A stretch of 44,193 nt of DNA from Microbacterium sp. SS28 (GTDB lineage: Bacteria; Actinomycetota; Actinomycetes; Actinomycetales; Microbacteriaceae): positions 1-44,193 of the forward strand of contig NZ_JAKWJP010000010.1 of assembly GCF_022761035.1 (NCBI RefSeq), read 5' to 3'. The translations under genes were made by a program, and so were the position numbers. The notes under the pieces were generated by a model. That model did not search any database. It was not told where the DNA came from and saw nothing but the letters and a program-made list of their open reading frames with translations. Each line of letters begins with the position of its first letter. Within the stretch, counting starts at the first letter, position 1. Shown one piece after another: positions 1 through 10,310 of this stretch.

Positions 1-17
1 CCGCCGGACTTCTTTCA

Positions 18-51
18 TGAAATGGCCACCCAAAGCTGGGTGGCCATTTCA
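18..51. terminator. Stem-loop, probable terminator of the upstream gene
   Basis: A 14-bp perfect stem (TGAAATGGCCACCC, 18-31, with its complement at 38-51) closes a 6-nt loop (AAAGCT). It lies before the first gene and probably ends transcription of a gene left of the window. There is no long T run. In related actinobacteria that upstream gene is often tyrS, but this cannot be seen here. Bases 52-101 hold the ribosome binding site of the next gene. Confidence 0.7.
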
Positions 52-101
52 CGTTAACGGACCACATTGCCCACGAGGCGCGGACCCGGGAGGATCGAAC
101 A

Positions 102-2054
102 ATGGCACAGCCAGAACCGCGAGACGGCGAGCGTGAGCAGCGCCCGCGCGCGAACTCGCACTCAGATCGCCCGAAGAGCTCGTCCGGCCACGCCGGCGGG
201 CAGAAGCCGCCCTACGCGAAGCGCGATGGCGGCTCGAAGCCGTACGTGAAGCGCGACGGGGATCGCAAGCCGTATCCGAAGCGCGACGGCGATGCGAAGC
301 CGTACGCCAAGCGCGACGGCGACCGCAAGCCGTACCCGAAGCGCGATGGTGACGCCCGTCCGTACCCGAAGCGCGATGGTGACGCCCGTCCGTACCCCAA
401 GCGGGACGGCGATCGTCCGTACGCGCGGCGCGACGGTGACGCGAAGCCGTACGCGAAGCGCGACGGCGATCGCAAGCCGTACCCGAAGAGGGATGGCGAC
501 GCGAAGCCCTACGCGAAGAGGGTCGGCGACTACAAGCCGTATCCGAAGCGCGATGGTGACGCGCGGCCGTACGCCGGTCGTGACGGCGACCGCAAGCCGT
601 ACCCGAAGCGCGACGGTGATGCACGGCCGTACGCCGGTCGTGACGGCGACCGCAAGCCGTACCCGAAGCGCGACGGTGATGCACGGCCGTACGCCGGTCG
701 TGACGGCGACCGCAAGCCGTACCCGAAGCGCGACGGTGATGCACGGCCGTACGCCGGTCGTGACGGCGACCGCAAGCCGTACCCGAAGCGCGACGGTGAT
801 GCACGGCCGTACGCCGGTCGTGACGGCGACCGCAAGCCGTACGCGAAGCGCGAAGGCGACGCGAAGCCCTACGCGAAGCGCGAAGGCGACTACAAGCCGT
901 ACCCCAAGCGCGATGGTGACGCACGGCCGCACTCCAGTCGTGACGGTGATCGCAAGCCTTACCCCAGGCGCGACGGCGATGCTCGCCCGTACGCGAAGCG
1001 CGACGGAGACTCGCGTCCGTACGGCAGCCGGTCCGACGACCGCGGGGGCAGGCCGCCCCGTCCGACGCGTGGGGGAGCGGATCGTCCCGACCGCGCGCCG
1101 CGCGAGGGCGAGGAGCGCTCGATCCGTCCCCGCCACGACGATCCGTTCATCCCGGACGAGATCACTCCTTACGATCTGCACCCGTCTGCGCGCAACGAGC
1201 TCAAGACCCTGAGCAAGGAGAACGCGGAGTGGGTCGCGCGTCATCTCGCGATGGCGGCGAACCTCATCGAGGAGGACCCGGCGCTCGCGCACCAGCACGC
1301 GATCTCCGCCTCCCGCCGCGCCGGCCGTATCGCGGTCGTCCGCGAGACCCTCGCGATCACGGCCTACGTGACGGGCGACTACGCGCTCGCTCTCCGCGAG
1401 CTGCGCACGTACCGTCGCATCTCGGGCAGCGAGGATCAGATCGCCCTCATGGTCGACAGCGAACGCGGGGTCGGCCGTCCCGACCGTGCGCTCGAGCTCG
1501 GCCGCACGGTGGATCGCAGCATCCTTTCCGTTCCGGTCCGCGTCGAACTCGCGATCGCGATGTCCGGTGCCCGCCTCGACCTCGGCGAGCCTGAGCGCGC
1601 CCTCGTCGAGCTCGACATCCCTGAGCTCGACCCCGATCGCGCCTACGAGTGGAGCCCCGCGCTCTTCGCGGCGCGTGCGACGGTGCTCGACGAGCTCGGC
1701 CGCTCCGCCGAGGCGGAGGATTGGTACCGCCGCGCCACCGTGGCGGAGGCCGCGTTGGATGAGGCATCCGGCGTCGCCGAAAGCGAATTCGTGATCGTCG
1801 AGGAGGTCTTCGAGCAGTACATCGACGAAGACGAAGACGACGATGCAGACCAGGAGCACCCGGACGCCGGTAGCGCCGAGCCTGAGGTCGTGACCGAAGC
1901 TGAGGCCGAAGCTGAACCAGAGGCCGAGGTCGAAGCGGCACCTGCAGCCGAGACCGAGGGTGAGGCCGAGGCCGGCGCTCCGCAGAGCATCGAGGACGAG
2001 GTGCACGAGATCCTGGTCGAAGCGGGTGTCGACGACCCGGACGAGGAGCGCTGA
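102..2054 (+). CDS. Decapeptide-repeat protein with TPR-like domain and acidic tail
   Basis: A 650-residue protein in three parts. Residues 36-315 are about 28 tandem decapeptides of the form (K/R)PY(P/A)(K/G)RDGD(A/R), strongly basic and probably disordered. Residues 370-560 are helical and TPR-like; I believe this part corresponds to the conserved Rv1691-type protein found before the HAD phosphatase in other actinobacteria. From residue 565 the chain is very acidic (a run of D and E, then AEAEAEPEAE-type sequence). The ATG is preceded by GGGAGGA at 88-94. The stop overlaps the next start by 1 nt (TGATG), so it is probably the first gene of the block. No enzymatic motif is visible. The basic and acidic ends suggest RNA or protein binding, which is inference. 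The repeat number probably varies between strains. Confidence 0.75.
   Translation: MAQPEPRDGEREQRPRANSHSDRPKSSSGHAGGQKPPYAKRDGGSKPYVKRDGDRKPYPKRDGDAKPYAKRDGDRKPYPKRDGDARPYPKRDGDARPYPKRDGDRPYARRDGDAKPYAKRDGDRKPYPKRDGDAKPYAKRVGDYKPYPKRDGDARPYAGRDGDRKPYPKRDGDARPYAGRDGDRKPYPKRDGDARPYAGRDGDRKPYPKRDGDARPYAGRDGDRKPYPKRDGDARPYAGRDGDRKPYAKREGDAKPYAKREGDYKPYPKRDGDARPHSSRDGDRKPYPRRDGDARPYAKRDGDSRPYGSRSDDRGGRPPRPTRGGADRPDRAPREGEERSIRPRHDDPFIPDEITPYDLHPSARNELKTLSKENAEWVARHLAMAANLIEEDPALAHQHAISASRRAGRIAVVRETLAITAYVTGDYALALRELRTYRRISGSEDQIALMVDSERGVGRPDRALELGRTVDRSILSVPVRVELAIAMSGARLDLGEPERALVELDIPELDPDRAYEWSPALFAARATVLDELGRSAEAEDWYRRATVAEAALDEASGVAESEFVIVEEVFEQYIDEDEDDDADQEHPDAGSAEPEVVTEAEAEAEPEAEVEAAPAAETEGEAEAGAPQSIEDEVHEILVEAGVDDPDEER
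601..840 (+). repeat. Four identical 60-bp tandem repeats
   Basis: Bases 601-840 are four perfect copies of one 60-bp unit that encodes two decapeptides (DGDARPYAGR and DGDRKPYPKR). Line 541-600 is a fifth copy with a few changes. The DNA-level identity, in contrast to the more diverged units on each side, points to recent slippage or unequal recombination. Confidence 0.95.
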
Positions 2055-3091
2055 TGGCGCTGTTCTCCCGCCGGCCCGCTGAGCGCGCGCCCCTCGACGA
2101 CGTCGACGTCGTGCTCGCTGACCTCGACGGCGTCGTCTACGCCGGCGCTGGTGCGCTTCCGCACGCCGTCGAGAGCCTCAACCGGGCCCGCGAGGGACGC
2201 CGGCTCGGCTACGTCACCAACAACGCGTCCCGGACGGATGCCTCGGTCGCTGCGCACCTGAGCGAGCTGGGGCTCGAGACCGCCGCATCCGAGGTCGTGA
2301 CGAGTCCGCAGGCGGCGATGAGACTCCTCGTGGACCTCGTCCCCGCGGGCGCGACCGTGCTCGTCGTCGGCGGCGAAGGTCTCGTGAGCGAGGTCGAGAA
2401 GGCCGGGTTCACCGTCACGCGCAGCGCCGACGACGGCCCCGCGGCGGTCGTCCAGGGCTTCGCCCCGGAAGTCGGCTGGCTGCAGCTCGCCGAGGCCGCC
2501 TACGCCCTCAAACTGCCCGAGGATGAGGGCGGCATCCCCTGGATCGCGACCAACACGGACTGGACGATCCCGCAGGCGCGAGGGATCGCGCCGGGAAACG
2601 GCACCCTCGTGTCCGCCGTCCACACCGCCGTCGGCCGTCTCGCGACGGTCGCGGGCAAGCCGGAGACGCCGATCTTCGACGAGGCCGTCGCGCGATTCGG
2701 CGCGGCGAACCCGCTGTTCCTCGGGGACCGCCTCGACACCGACATCCTGGGTGCGAATCGTGCGGGGCTGCCCTCGGCGATCGTGCTCACGGGAATCGAT
2801 CGTCCCAAGCACATCCTCGCGGCGTCCGCGGACTCGCAGCCGACGTATCTGCTGAGCGATCTGCGCGAACTGCACGAGCCGTATCCCGAGGCGCACGTGC
2901 GCGACGGCGTCGTGACGGTGCGCGGCGCGAGCGTCCGCATCGACGGACCCGACGTGCGCATCCTCGCGGAGGGCGACCGCCCCATCGATCTGCTGCGCGC
3001 GGGTGCCAAGGCGATCTGGGACACGGGCCGCGCGATCTACGGATTCCGCGTCCCCGAGCGCCTCTACGCGGACCCGTTCCACCGGCCGTGA
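2054..3091 (+). CDS. HAD-superfamily IIA phosphatase (NagD-like)
   Basis: 345 residues of the NagD/PGP type of HAD hydrolase, expected to be a cytoplasmic phosphatase of small phosphorylated metabolites. Motif I is DLDGVVYAG (D23 nucleophile, D25 acid/base), motif II is TNNASR (residues 55-60), and motifs III and IV are the lysine of AGKPETPIF and the Mg-binding GDRLDTDI. The large cap between motifs II and III is the C2 type of class IIA enzymes. The start overlaps the previous stop by 1 nt. The equivalent position in M. tuberculosis is, from memory, Rv1692, reported as a glycerol-3-phosphate phosphatase; substrate here is inferred only. About 50 C-terminal residues after the HAD core look like an added strand-rich extension. 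Confidence 0.88.
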   Translation: MALFSRRPAERAPLDDVDVVLADLDGVVYAGAGALPHAVESLNRAREGRRLGYVTNNASRTDASVAAHLSELGLETAASEVVTSPQAAMRLLVDLVPAGATVLVVGGEGLVSEVEKAGFTVTRSADDGPAAVVQGFAPEVGWLQLAEAAYALKLPEDEGGIPWIATNTDWTIPQARGIAPGNGTLVSAVHTAVGRLATVAGKPETPIFDEAVARFGAANPLFLGDRLDTDILGANRAGLPSAIVLTGIDRPKHILAASADSQPTYLLSDLRELHEPYPEAHVRDGVVTVRGASVRIDGPDVRILAEGDRPIDLLRAGAKAIWDTGRAIYGFRVPERLYADPFHRP

Positions 3092-3124
3092 GGCGCGGTC
3101 CCGGGCGATCGCGCCTGCGCACCG

Positions 3125-3136
3125 TATCCTGAACGG
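3125..3136 (+). promoter_or_regulatory. Leaderless-type promoter before the small gene
   Basis: TATCCT (3125-3130) followed by 6 nt and an ATG has the spacing of actinobacterial leaderless promoters. It would let the 3137 gene and tlyA be transcribed separately from the upstream genes. Confidence 0.5.
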
Positions 3137-3298
3137 ATGGAGCATCCCGAGCCTTCCTCCGGCGATCGCGCGGACCTCGTCTCCGCACTCGAGGTCGTCG
3201 AAGACCAGCCCCTGGCGACGCGCGCGGCCGCGTACGAGGCCCTCGCCGAGGGACTCGCACGCCGGCTCGACTCAGGTCCGGCAGCATCCCGTCCATGA
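3137..3298 (+). CDS. Small conserved actinobacterial protein (53 aa)
   Basis: Translates to a 53-residue acidic, helical peptide beginning MEHPEPSSGDRADLVSALEV and ending LARRLDSGPAASRP. A very small protein sits at the same place, between the HAD phosphatase and tlyA, in other actinobacteria (Rv1693 position, from memory), so it is very likely real despite its size. The ATG has TATCCT 6 nt upstream, fitting a leaderless start, and the stop overlaps the tlyA start (ATGA). Function unknown. The amphipathic EALAEGLARRL stretch suggests a single helix that could bind a partner such as TlyA; this is speculation from position. Confidence 0.8.
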   Translation: MEHPEPSSGDRADLVSALEVVEDQPLATRAAAYEALAEGLARRLDSGPAASRP

Positions 3299-4095
3299 CC
3301 CGTCGCCTCGACGCGGCCCTCGCCGAGCGCGGTATCGCCCGTTCGCGCACGCACGCCGCCAAGCTCGTCTCCGAAGGTCTCGTGACGGTGGACGGCCGTG
3401 TCGTCGTGAAGCCGTCGACGCCCGTCGCGGACGATGCCGCGATCGTCGTCGCGGGCGACGATCACTACGTCAGCCGCGCGGCGCACAAGCTCATCGCGGG
3501 GCTCGACGCGTTCGGTGTCGACCCGCGCGGTCGGCTCGCGCTCGACATGGGCGCCTCGACGGGCGGATTCACACAGGTGCTGCGCGAGCGCGGTGCACAG
3601 CCGGTCATCGCCGTCGACGTCGGGCACGGCCAGCTCGCCGAGGCGATCGCGGCCGATCCCGGCGTCATCGCGATCGAGGGCTTCAACGTCCGGTACATGT
3701 CGAGTGCGACCCTCGCCGATGCGAGCGGGATCGCCGAGCCGCCCTCGGTCGTGACGGGAGACCTCTCGTTCATCTCGCTCGATCTCGTGCTGCCGGCCGT
3801 CGCGGCGGTATGCGCCGAGGGGGCGGATGTCGTCCTGCTCGTGAAGCCGCAGTTCGAGGTGGGGCGCACGGCCGTCAAGGGCGGTCTCGTGACCGACCCG
3901 ACTCTTCGCATCGATGCCGTCGAGCGCGTCCTGTGGGCGGCGTGGGATGTCGGCCTGGGAACCCTGGGCATCGTCTCCTCCCCGATCGCAGGCACGCACG
4001 GCAACTCCGAGTACGTCGTGCATCTCGCGCCGGGGCGGGGAAGCAATCCGACAGAATGGTTGAGCACGGTGAACCGACTGGCGGGAGAGGGATGA
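3295..4095 (+). CDS. tlyA: TlyA-type rRNA 2'-O-methyltransferase
   Basis: 266 residues, usual length for TlyA, which methylates cytidine 2'-OH in 16S and 23S rRNA and affects capreomycin susceptibility. Residues 1-60 form an S4 RNA-binding domain (RRLDAALAERGIARSR... VTVDGRVV). The FtsJ/RrmJ fold follows, with the SAM loop DMGASTGGF at 84-92. The lysine of SRAAHKL, the aspartate of GDLSFISLD, the lysine of LLVKPQFE and the glutamate of GNSEYVVHL match the K-D-K-E tetrad of this family. The gene overlaps both neighbours by 4 nt (ATGA), so it is translationally coupled to the 53-aa gene and to nadK. Confidence 0.93.
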   Translation: MTRRLDAALAERGIARSRTHAAKLVSEGLVTVDGRVVVKPSTPVADDAAIVVAGDDHYVSRAAHKLIAGLDAFGVDPRGRLALDMGASTGGFTQVLRERGAQPVIAVDVGHGQLAEAIAADPGVIAIEGFNVRYMSSATLADASGIAEPPSVVTGDLSFISLDLVLPAVAAVCAEGADVVLLVKPQFEVGRTAVKGGLVTDPTLRIDAVERVLWAAWDVGLGTLGIVSSPIAGTHGNSEYVVHLAPGRGSNPTEWLSTVNRLAGEG

Positions 4096-5045
4096 CCGAC
4101 GCACAGCGCAGCATCCTCGTCGTCGCCCATGCCCACCGGCACGAGACCGTCGAAGCCGCCGAGCGCGTCATGTCGGCGCTGCGCGGCGCGGGCGCGCGCC
4201 CCGTGCTCGCCCCCGACGACCGTCAGGAGCTGGGCGAGCTCATCGAGGATCTCGACGGCGTCGCGACCCTCGGCGTCGATGTCGAGGTGGGTGAGGTCGA
4301 GCTCGCAATCGTCCTCGGCGGAGACGGCACGATCCTCCGCGCCGCCGAGCTCGTCCGCGAGGGCACGGCACCGGTCCTCGGCATCAACATGGGCCACGTC
4401 GGCTTCCTCGCCGAGATCGAGCGCGACGACATGGACGACGCCGTGCGGCGCGTCATCGACCGCGACTACCGCGTCGAGGAGCGCCTCGCGCTCGGCGTGC
4501 GGGTCAAGGATGCGTCCGACACCGTCGTCTACGAGACGTGGGCGCTCAATGAGGCGACGGTCGAGAAGGCGAGCCGCGAGCGCATGCTCGAGGTGGTCAT
4601 CGAGATCGACGGGCGTCCGCTCTCGACATTCGGCTGCGACGGAGTCGTCGTGTCGACCCCGACCGGTTCGACGGCCTACAACTTCTCCGCCGGCGGCCCC
4701 GTCATCTGGCCCACGGTCGAGGCGATCTCGGTCGTGCCGCTGTCTGCGCACGCCCTCTTCGCGAAGCCTCTCGTCGTCGGGCCGGAGCACGCCGTCGCGA
4801 TCGAGCTGCTGCAGCGCAACCCCGGCACCGGCGTGCTGTGGTGCGACGGCCGGCGCTCGCTCGATCTGCCGAGCGGCGCGCGCGTCGTTGTGAGCCGCTC
4901 GGAGCGGCCCGTGCGCCTTGCGCGCCTGCACCCGAGCGCGTTCACCGACCGTCTCGTGCGCAAGTTCCGCCTCCCCGTCGAAGGATGGCGCGGCCCGTCG
5001 GCGCTCACGGCCGCGATCCCCACGGTGGGGGAGCGTTCCGAGTGA
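4092..5045 (+). CDS. nadK: NAD kinase
   Basis: 317 residues. Phosphorylates NAD to NADP in the cytoplasm. It shows the nucleotide motif GGDGT at residues 76-80, NMGHVGFLAE, the NE motif (ALNEATVEK), and STPTGSTAYNFSAGGP, all diagnostic of the family; actinobacterial enzymes usually also use polyphosphate. The ATG overlaps the tlyA stop (ATGA), and this is the only start that gives the canonical N-terminus. The gene ends in a GTGA overlap with recN. The tlyA-nadK-recN order is conserved across actinobacteria. Confidence 0.95.
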   Translation: MTDAQRSILVVAHAHRHETVEAAERVMSALRGAGARPVLAPDDRQELGELIEDLDGVATLGVDVEVGEVELAIVLGGDGTILRAAELVREGTAPVLGINMGHVGFLAEIERDDMDDAVRRVIDRDYRVEERLALGVRVKDASDTVVYETWALNEATVEKASRERMLEVVIEIDGRPLSTFGCDGVVVSTPTGSTAYNFSAGGPVIWPTVEAISVVPLSAHALFAKPLVVGPEHAVAIELLQRNPGTGVLWCDGRRSLDLPSGARVVVSRSERPVRLARLHPSAFTDRLVRKFRLPVEGWRGPSALTAAIPTVGERSE

Positions 5046-6739
5046 TCGAGGAGATGCGGCTGCGCGATCTCGGGGTCATCGCGGAGGCGACGCTTCCGAT
5101 CGGCCCCGGCTTCACCGCCATCACGGGTGAGACGGGCGCGGGCAAGACGATGGTCGTGACGGGGCTCGGCCTGCTGCTCGGCCAGCGCGCCGACTCGGGC
5201 GCGGTCCGCGCGGGCGCCGCCCAGGCATCCGTCGACGGAGTGTGGATCGTGCCCTCCGAAGGCGCCGTCGCCGACCGCGTGCGAGAGGCGGGCGGAGACC
5301 TCGAGCCCATCGGCGCCGACCGTGCCGAACTCCTCGTCGGCCGCACGATCTCGAGTGAGGGTCGCAGTCGCGCATCGGTCGGCGGCCGTTCCGCGCCCGC
5401 CGGCGTCCTCGCCGACCTCGCCGATGCGCTCGTCGTCGTCCACGGACAGTCCGACCAGCTGCGGCTGCGCTCGGCGGCGGCGCAGCGCGACGCGCTCGAC
5501 CGCTTCGGCGGCGCGCCCGTGCAGAAGGCGGTCGAAGCGTACCGCTCCGCGTTCGAGAACTGGCGCGCGCTCGATCGAGAGCTCGAGACGCTGACGACCG
5601 ACCGCGACGCGCGTGCTCGCGAGGCCGACGATCTGCGCGCCTCGCTCGGCGAGATCGAGCAGGCGGCCCCGGTTGCGGGGGAGGACGTCGAGCTCGCGGC
5701 GCGCGCCGAGCGGCTCGCGAACGCGGAAGAGCTGCGCCTCGCGGCCTCGACCGCCCACGAATTCCTCTCGGGCGAGGGCGACGAGCCCGATGTCGTCGCA
5801 CTGCTCGCCGAAGCGCGCCGCGCCCTCGAGCGGGGTGCGTCGCACGACTCCGGTCTCGACGAGCTCTCGACGCAGGCCGCCGACCTGGGCTATCGCGCAG
5901 CCGACCTCGCCGCCGCGCTCGCGGGCTATCTCGCCGACCTCGACGAGTCCGGTCCGCACGAGCTCGCGGCCGTCGAGGAGCGGCGCGCCGTCGTCGGCGC
6001 GCTCGTCCGCGCCCACGGAACGCTCGACGCCGCGATCGCGCTGCTCGAGACGGGCTCCGCACGGCTCGCCGAGCTCGACGACGACGGCGAGCGGCTCGAG
6101 CGTCTGACCGCGGAACGGGATGCCGCGGCATCCGTCCTCGACGAAACGGCGGCAGCCCTCACGGCCGCGCGCACGGAAGCGGCGGAGCGTCTCGGCACCG
6201 CCGTCACGACCGAGCTGCGCGCCCTCGCGATGCCCGACGCCCGCGTCGTCGCGGCCGTCGGTCCCGCGGGGCAGACAGGCGCGGGCCGCGACGAGGTCTC
6301 GATCCTGCTCGCCCCGCACCCCGGCTCCGAGCCGCGGCCCGTCTCGCGCAGCGCGTCGGGCGGCGAGCTCAGCCGCGTCATGCTCGCGATCGAGGTCGTC
6401 ATCGCGGCCGTCGACCCCGTGCCCACGTTCGTCTTCGACGAGGTCGACGCCGGCATCGGCGGCGCCGCCGCGATCGAGGTGGGGCGCCGACTCGCACGCC
6501 TGGCCGAGGCATCCCAGGTCATCGCGGTGACGCATCTCGCGCAGGTCGCGGCCTTCGCGGGCAATCATCTGTCGGTCGTGAAGGCGAGCGACGGCTCGGT
6601 CACGGCATCCGACGTCCGCCGTCTCGAGGGCGCCGAGCGCGAGGCCGAGATGGCGCGTCTGCTGTCGGGAATGCCCGATTCGGACGCCGCGCTGACCCAC
6701 GCGCGAGAGTTGCTCAGCCTTCGCACGGATTCGGACTGA
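5042..6739 (+). CDS. recN: DNA repair protein RecN
   Basis: 565 residues, normal for RecN, an SMC-like ATPase acting in double-strand-break repair. Walker A is GETGAGKT (29-36). A coiled-coil rich middle (about 150-420, alternating charged and Ala/Leu residues) is followed by the ABC signature SASGGELSRVML and Walker B TFVFDEVDAGIGG. I chose the GTG that overlaps the nadK stop (GTGA), because it gives the typical VIEEMRLRDLGVI start; an internal ATG at 5054 is possible. It lies in the same run as nadK. No LexA box is evident at the start, so it is probably co-transcribed with its upstream genes. Confidence 0.93.
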   Translation: MIEEMRLRDLGVIAEATLPIGPGFTAITGETGAGKTMVVTGLGLLLGQRADSGAVRAGAAQASVDGVWIVPSEGAVADRVREAGGDLEPIGADRAELLVGRTISSEGRSRASVGGRSAPAGVLADLADALVVVHGQSDQLRLRSAAAQRDALDRFGGAPVQKAVEAYRSAFENWRALDRELETLTTDRDARAREADDLRASLGEIEQAAPVAGEDVELAARAERLANAEELRLAASTAHEFLSGEGDEPDVVALLAEARRALERGASHDSGLDELSTQAADLGYRAADLAAALAGYLADLDESGPHELAAVEERRAVVGALVRAHGTLDAAIALLETGSARLAELDDDGERLERLTAERDAAASVLDETAAALTAARTEAAERLGTAVTTELRALAMPDARVVAAVGPAGQTGAGRDEVSILLAPHPGSEPRPVSRSASGGELSRVMLAIEVVIAAVDPVPTFVFDEVDAGIGGAAAIEVGRRLARLAEASQVIAVTHLAQVAAFAGNHLSVVKASDGSVTASDVRRLEGAEREAEMARLLSGMPDSDAALTHARELLSLRTDSD

Positions 6740-6753
6740 TAGGGTAAAAGCCC
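6740..6753 (+). promoter_or_regulatory. Probable leaderless promoter of pyrG
   Basis: TAGGGT (6740-6745) lies 8 nt before the GTG at 6754 in the 14-bp gap after recN. Spacing and composition fit an actinobacterial -10 box for a leaderless transcript. An AGGG weak ribosome binding site is the alternative reading of the same bases. Confidence 0.45.
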
Positions 6754-8446
<1,693 letters not shown>

Positions 8447-8454
<8 letters not shown>

Positions 8455-9250
8455 TCTCGGTACACCCGCTTCGCGGGCACTCGATCCGGCGGATCTCGAT
8501 ACACCCGCTTCGCGGGCACTCGATCCGGCGGATCTCGATACACCCGCTTCGCGGGCACTCGATCCGGCGGATCTCGATACACCCGCTTCGCGGGCACTCG
8601 ATCCGGCGGATCTCGATACACCCGCTTCGCGGGCACTCGATCCGGCGGATCTCGATACACCCGCTTCGCGGGCACTCGATCCGGCGGACGCCCTCCGCGA
8701 CGAGCCCGTAGACGTCGAGGTGTCGGGGTCCGACCTCGTCTACGAGGGCAGGGTGTGGGACGTCCGCAACGACACCTTCCGCTACAACGACGAGGACCTC
8801 GTCCGCCAGTACGTCGACCACCCGGGCGCTGCGGCGATCGTCGCGATCGACGACGACGGCCGCGTGCTGCTGATCCAGCAGTACCGGCATCCGATCCGCC
8901 ATCGCGACTGGGAGATCCCCGCGGGGCTGCTCGACGTCGCGGGGGAGTCGCCGCTCGAGACCGCGAAGCGCGAGCTCGTCGAGGAAGCCGACCTGGAGGC
9001 TGACGACTGGCAGGAGCTCGTGAGCATCTTCACGACGCCGGGCGGCAACGACGAGGTCGTGCACGTGTTCCTCGCGCGGGGGCTGCGGCCCGTCGGCGAG
9101 GCGCACGCGCGCGAGGCGGAAGAGGCCGACATCCGCGTCGAGTGGGTGCCGCTGACGGATGCCGTGTCGGGAGTCCTCGCGGGGCGCCTGCGCAACGGCA
9201 TCCTCTCGGTGGGAGTGCTCGCGGCGGCGGAGAAGCTCCGCCGAGGCTGA
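8447..9250 (+). CDS. Nudix hydrolase, ADP-ribose pyrophosphatase type, with repeat insert
   Basis: 267 residues. Expected to cleave ADP-ribose to AMP and ribose 5-phosphate. The Nudix box lies in AGLLDVAGESPLETAKRELVEEADL, matching the variant with one extra residue I recall for the Rv1700-type enzyme at the same place between pyrG and xerD. The catalytic domain starts near residue 81 (VDVEVSGSDLVYEGRVWDV). Residues 3-80 are unusual: six copies of a 13-residue unit (DLDTPASRALDPA) made by a tandem DNA repeat. The ATG at 8447 overlaps pyrG by 8 nt, and the repeats lie in frame after it. Removing all six 39-bp units would leave the frame open and give a normal-length enzyme. One base separates its stop from xerD. 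Confidence 0.88.
8453..8686 (+). repeat. Six 39-bp tandem repeats made of a palindromic element
   Basis: Six head-to-tail 39-bp units at 8453, 8492, 8531, 8570, 8609 and 8648. Units 2-6 appear identical; the first has one A-to-G change (ctcggtac instead of ctcgatac). Each unit contains a hairpin core CCCGC-TTC-GCGGG flanked by ctcgatac and actcgatc. I recall similar GATAC..CCCGC..GCGGG..ACTCGA palindromes between genes of Microbacteriaceae. The 39-bp length keeps the reading frame. Confidence 0.95.
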
Positions 9251-9251
9251 C

Positions 9252-10175
9252 ATGCACCTCGAGCGGGCGGTCGATTCGTATCTGCGCCACGTCTCGATCG
9301 AGCGCGGCCTCTCGGACAACACCGTCGGCGCGTACCGGCGCGACCTCGCGGGCTACGTCGAATGGCTCGAGACGCGCGGCATCGATGATTCGGACTCCGT
9401 GACGCCCGCGCTCGTCGCCGAGTTCGCGGCGGAGCGCGCGTCGGCGGTGCCGCAGCCGGCGGCCTCGTCGCTCGCCCGGCTGCAGTCCTCGGTGCGGGGC
9501 CTGCACCGCTTCCTCGCGCGGGAGGGGATCGAGACCGACGACCCGTCCGCGCGGCTGCGTCCTCCGAAGCTGCCGCAGCGCCTGCCGAAAGCCCTCACGA
9601 TCGAGCAGGTCGAGAGGCTCCTGGATGCTTCGGGCCCCGCGCCGTCCGAGGGGGTGCTGAGCGACGCCACCGGCATCCGGGACCGCGCGCTGCTCGAACT
9701 GCTCTACGCGACCGGCGCGCGCGTGTCGGAGGTCGTGCAGCTCGACGTCGACGACGTGACGCACGGGGACGTGCTGCGCGTGCGGGGCAAGGGGTCGAAG
9801 GAGCGGATCGTGCCGGTCGGCTCGTACGCGCGCGCGGCGATCGACGCGTACCTCGTGCGGTCGCGTCCTGAGCTGTCGCGGCGCGGGATCTCGACGCCGC
9901 GGCTCTTCCTCGGGGCGCGCGGGGCGCCGCTCTCGCGGCAGAGCGCGTGGCTCGTCATCCAGCACGCCGCCGACCGTGCCCGGCTCACGGCGCACGTCTC
10001 GCCGCACACCCTGCGGCACTCCTTCGCGACGCACCTCCTGCAGGGCGGCGCGGATGTGCGCGTCGTGCAGGAGCTCCTCGGCCATGCCTCCGTCGCGACG
10101 ACCCAGATCTACACGCACGTCACCGTCGACGCCCTGCGCGATGTGTATGCGACGTCGCACCCCCGGGCGCGGTGA
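9252..10175 (+). CDS. xerD: Site-specific tyrosine recombinase XerD
   Basis: 307 residues, the usual XerD length. Resolves chromosome dimers at dif with XerC and FtsK. The N-terminal SAM-like domain (1-95) is followed by the catalytic domain with R157 (ATGARVSE), K180 (GKGSKE), H252 and R255 (PHTLRHSFATHLL), H278 (LLGHAS) and nucleophile Y287 (TQIYTH). Start chosen at ATG 9252, one base after the previous stop, because upstream residues do not belong to the family. Its position next to pyrG and the Nudix gene is that of the housekeeping XerD, not of a phage integrase. Confidence 0.94.
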   Translation: MHLERAVDSYLRHVSIERGLSDNTVGAYRRDLAGYVEWLETRGIDDSDSVTPALVAEFAAERASAVPQPAASSLARLQSSVRGLHRFLAREGIETDDPSARLRPPKLPQRLPKALTIEQVERLLDASGPAPSEGVLSDATGIRDRALLELLYATGARVSEVVQLDVDDVTHGDVLRVRGKGSKERIVPVGSYARAAIDAYLVRSRPELSRRGISTPRLFLGARGAPLSRQSAWLVIQHAADRARLTAHVSPHTLRHSFATHLLQGGADVRVVQELLGHASVATTQIYTHVTVDALRDVYATSHPRAR

Positions 10176-10273
10176 GGCGCGGCATCCGTCCCCTGAAACC
10201 GCTCGGACGTCGTGTGCGGAAGGGGATTCGCGCCCATCCGTCAAGTCTCGCGGGCCGCGCGTGCGGGCGAGGC

Positions 10274-10306
10274 TAGAATCAAGCGGATAACCGTGACGGC
10301 AGGAGA
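10274..10306 (+). promoter_or_regulatory. Promoter -10 box and ribosome binding site of the ParA gene
   Basis: TAGAAT at 10274-10279 is a strong -10 hexamer within the 135-bp gap after xerD. No convincing -35 box lies 16-18 bp upstream. AGGAGA at 10301-10306 precedes the GTG at 10311 by 4-5 nt and decides that start over the GTG at 10293. This promoter probably starts the parA-scpA-scpB unit. Confidence 0.6.
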
Positions 10307-10310
10307 TTCG

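Noticed and set aside
601..840. CRISPR-like array
   Set aside because: Units are contiguous without unique spacers and are coding. The same applies to 8453-8686.
162..2006. Long antisense frame across the repeat gene
   Set aside because: Tandem repeats with period 60 stay open in several frames. Only the + frame has a ribosome binding site, a conserved C-terminal domain and an overlap with the next gene.
9252..10175. Phage or island integrase
   Set aside because: Position between the Nudix gene and parA-scpAB and the XerD-type sequence show the housekeeping recombinase. No att repeats or cargo are visible.
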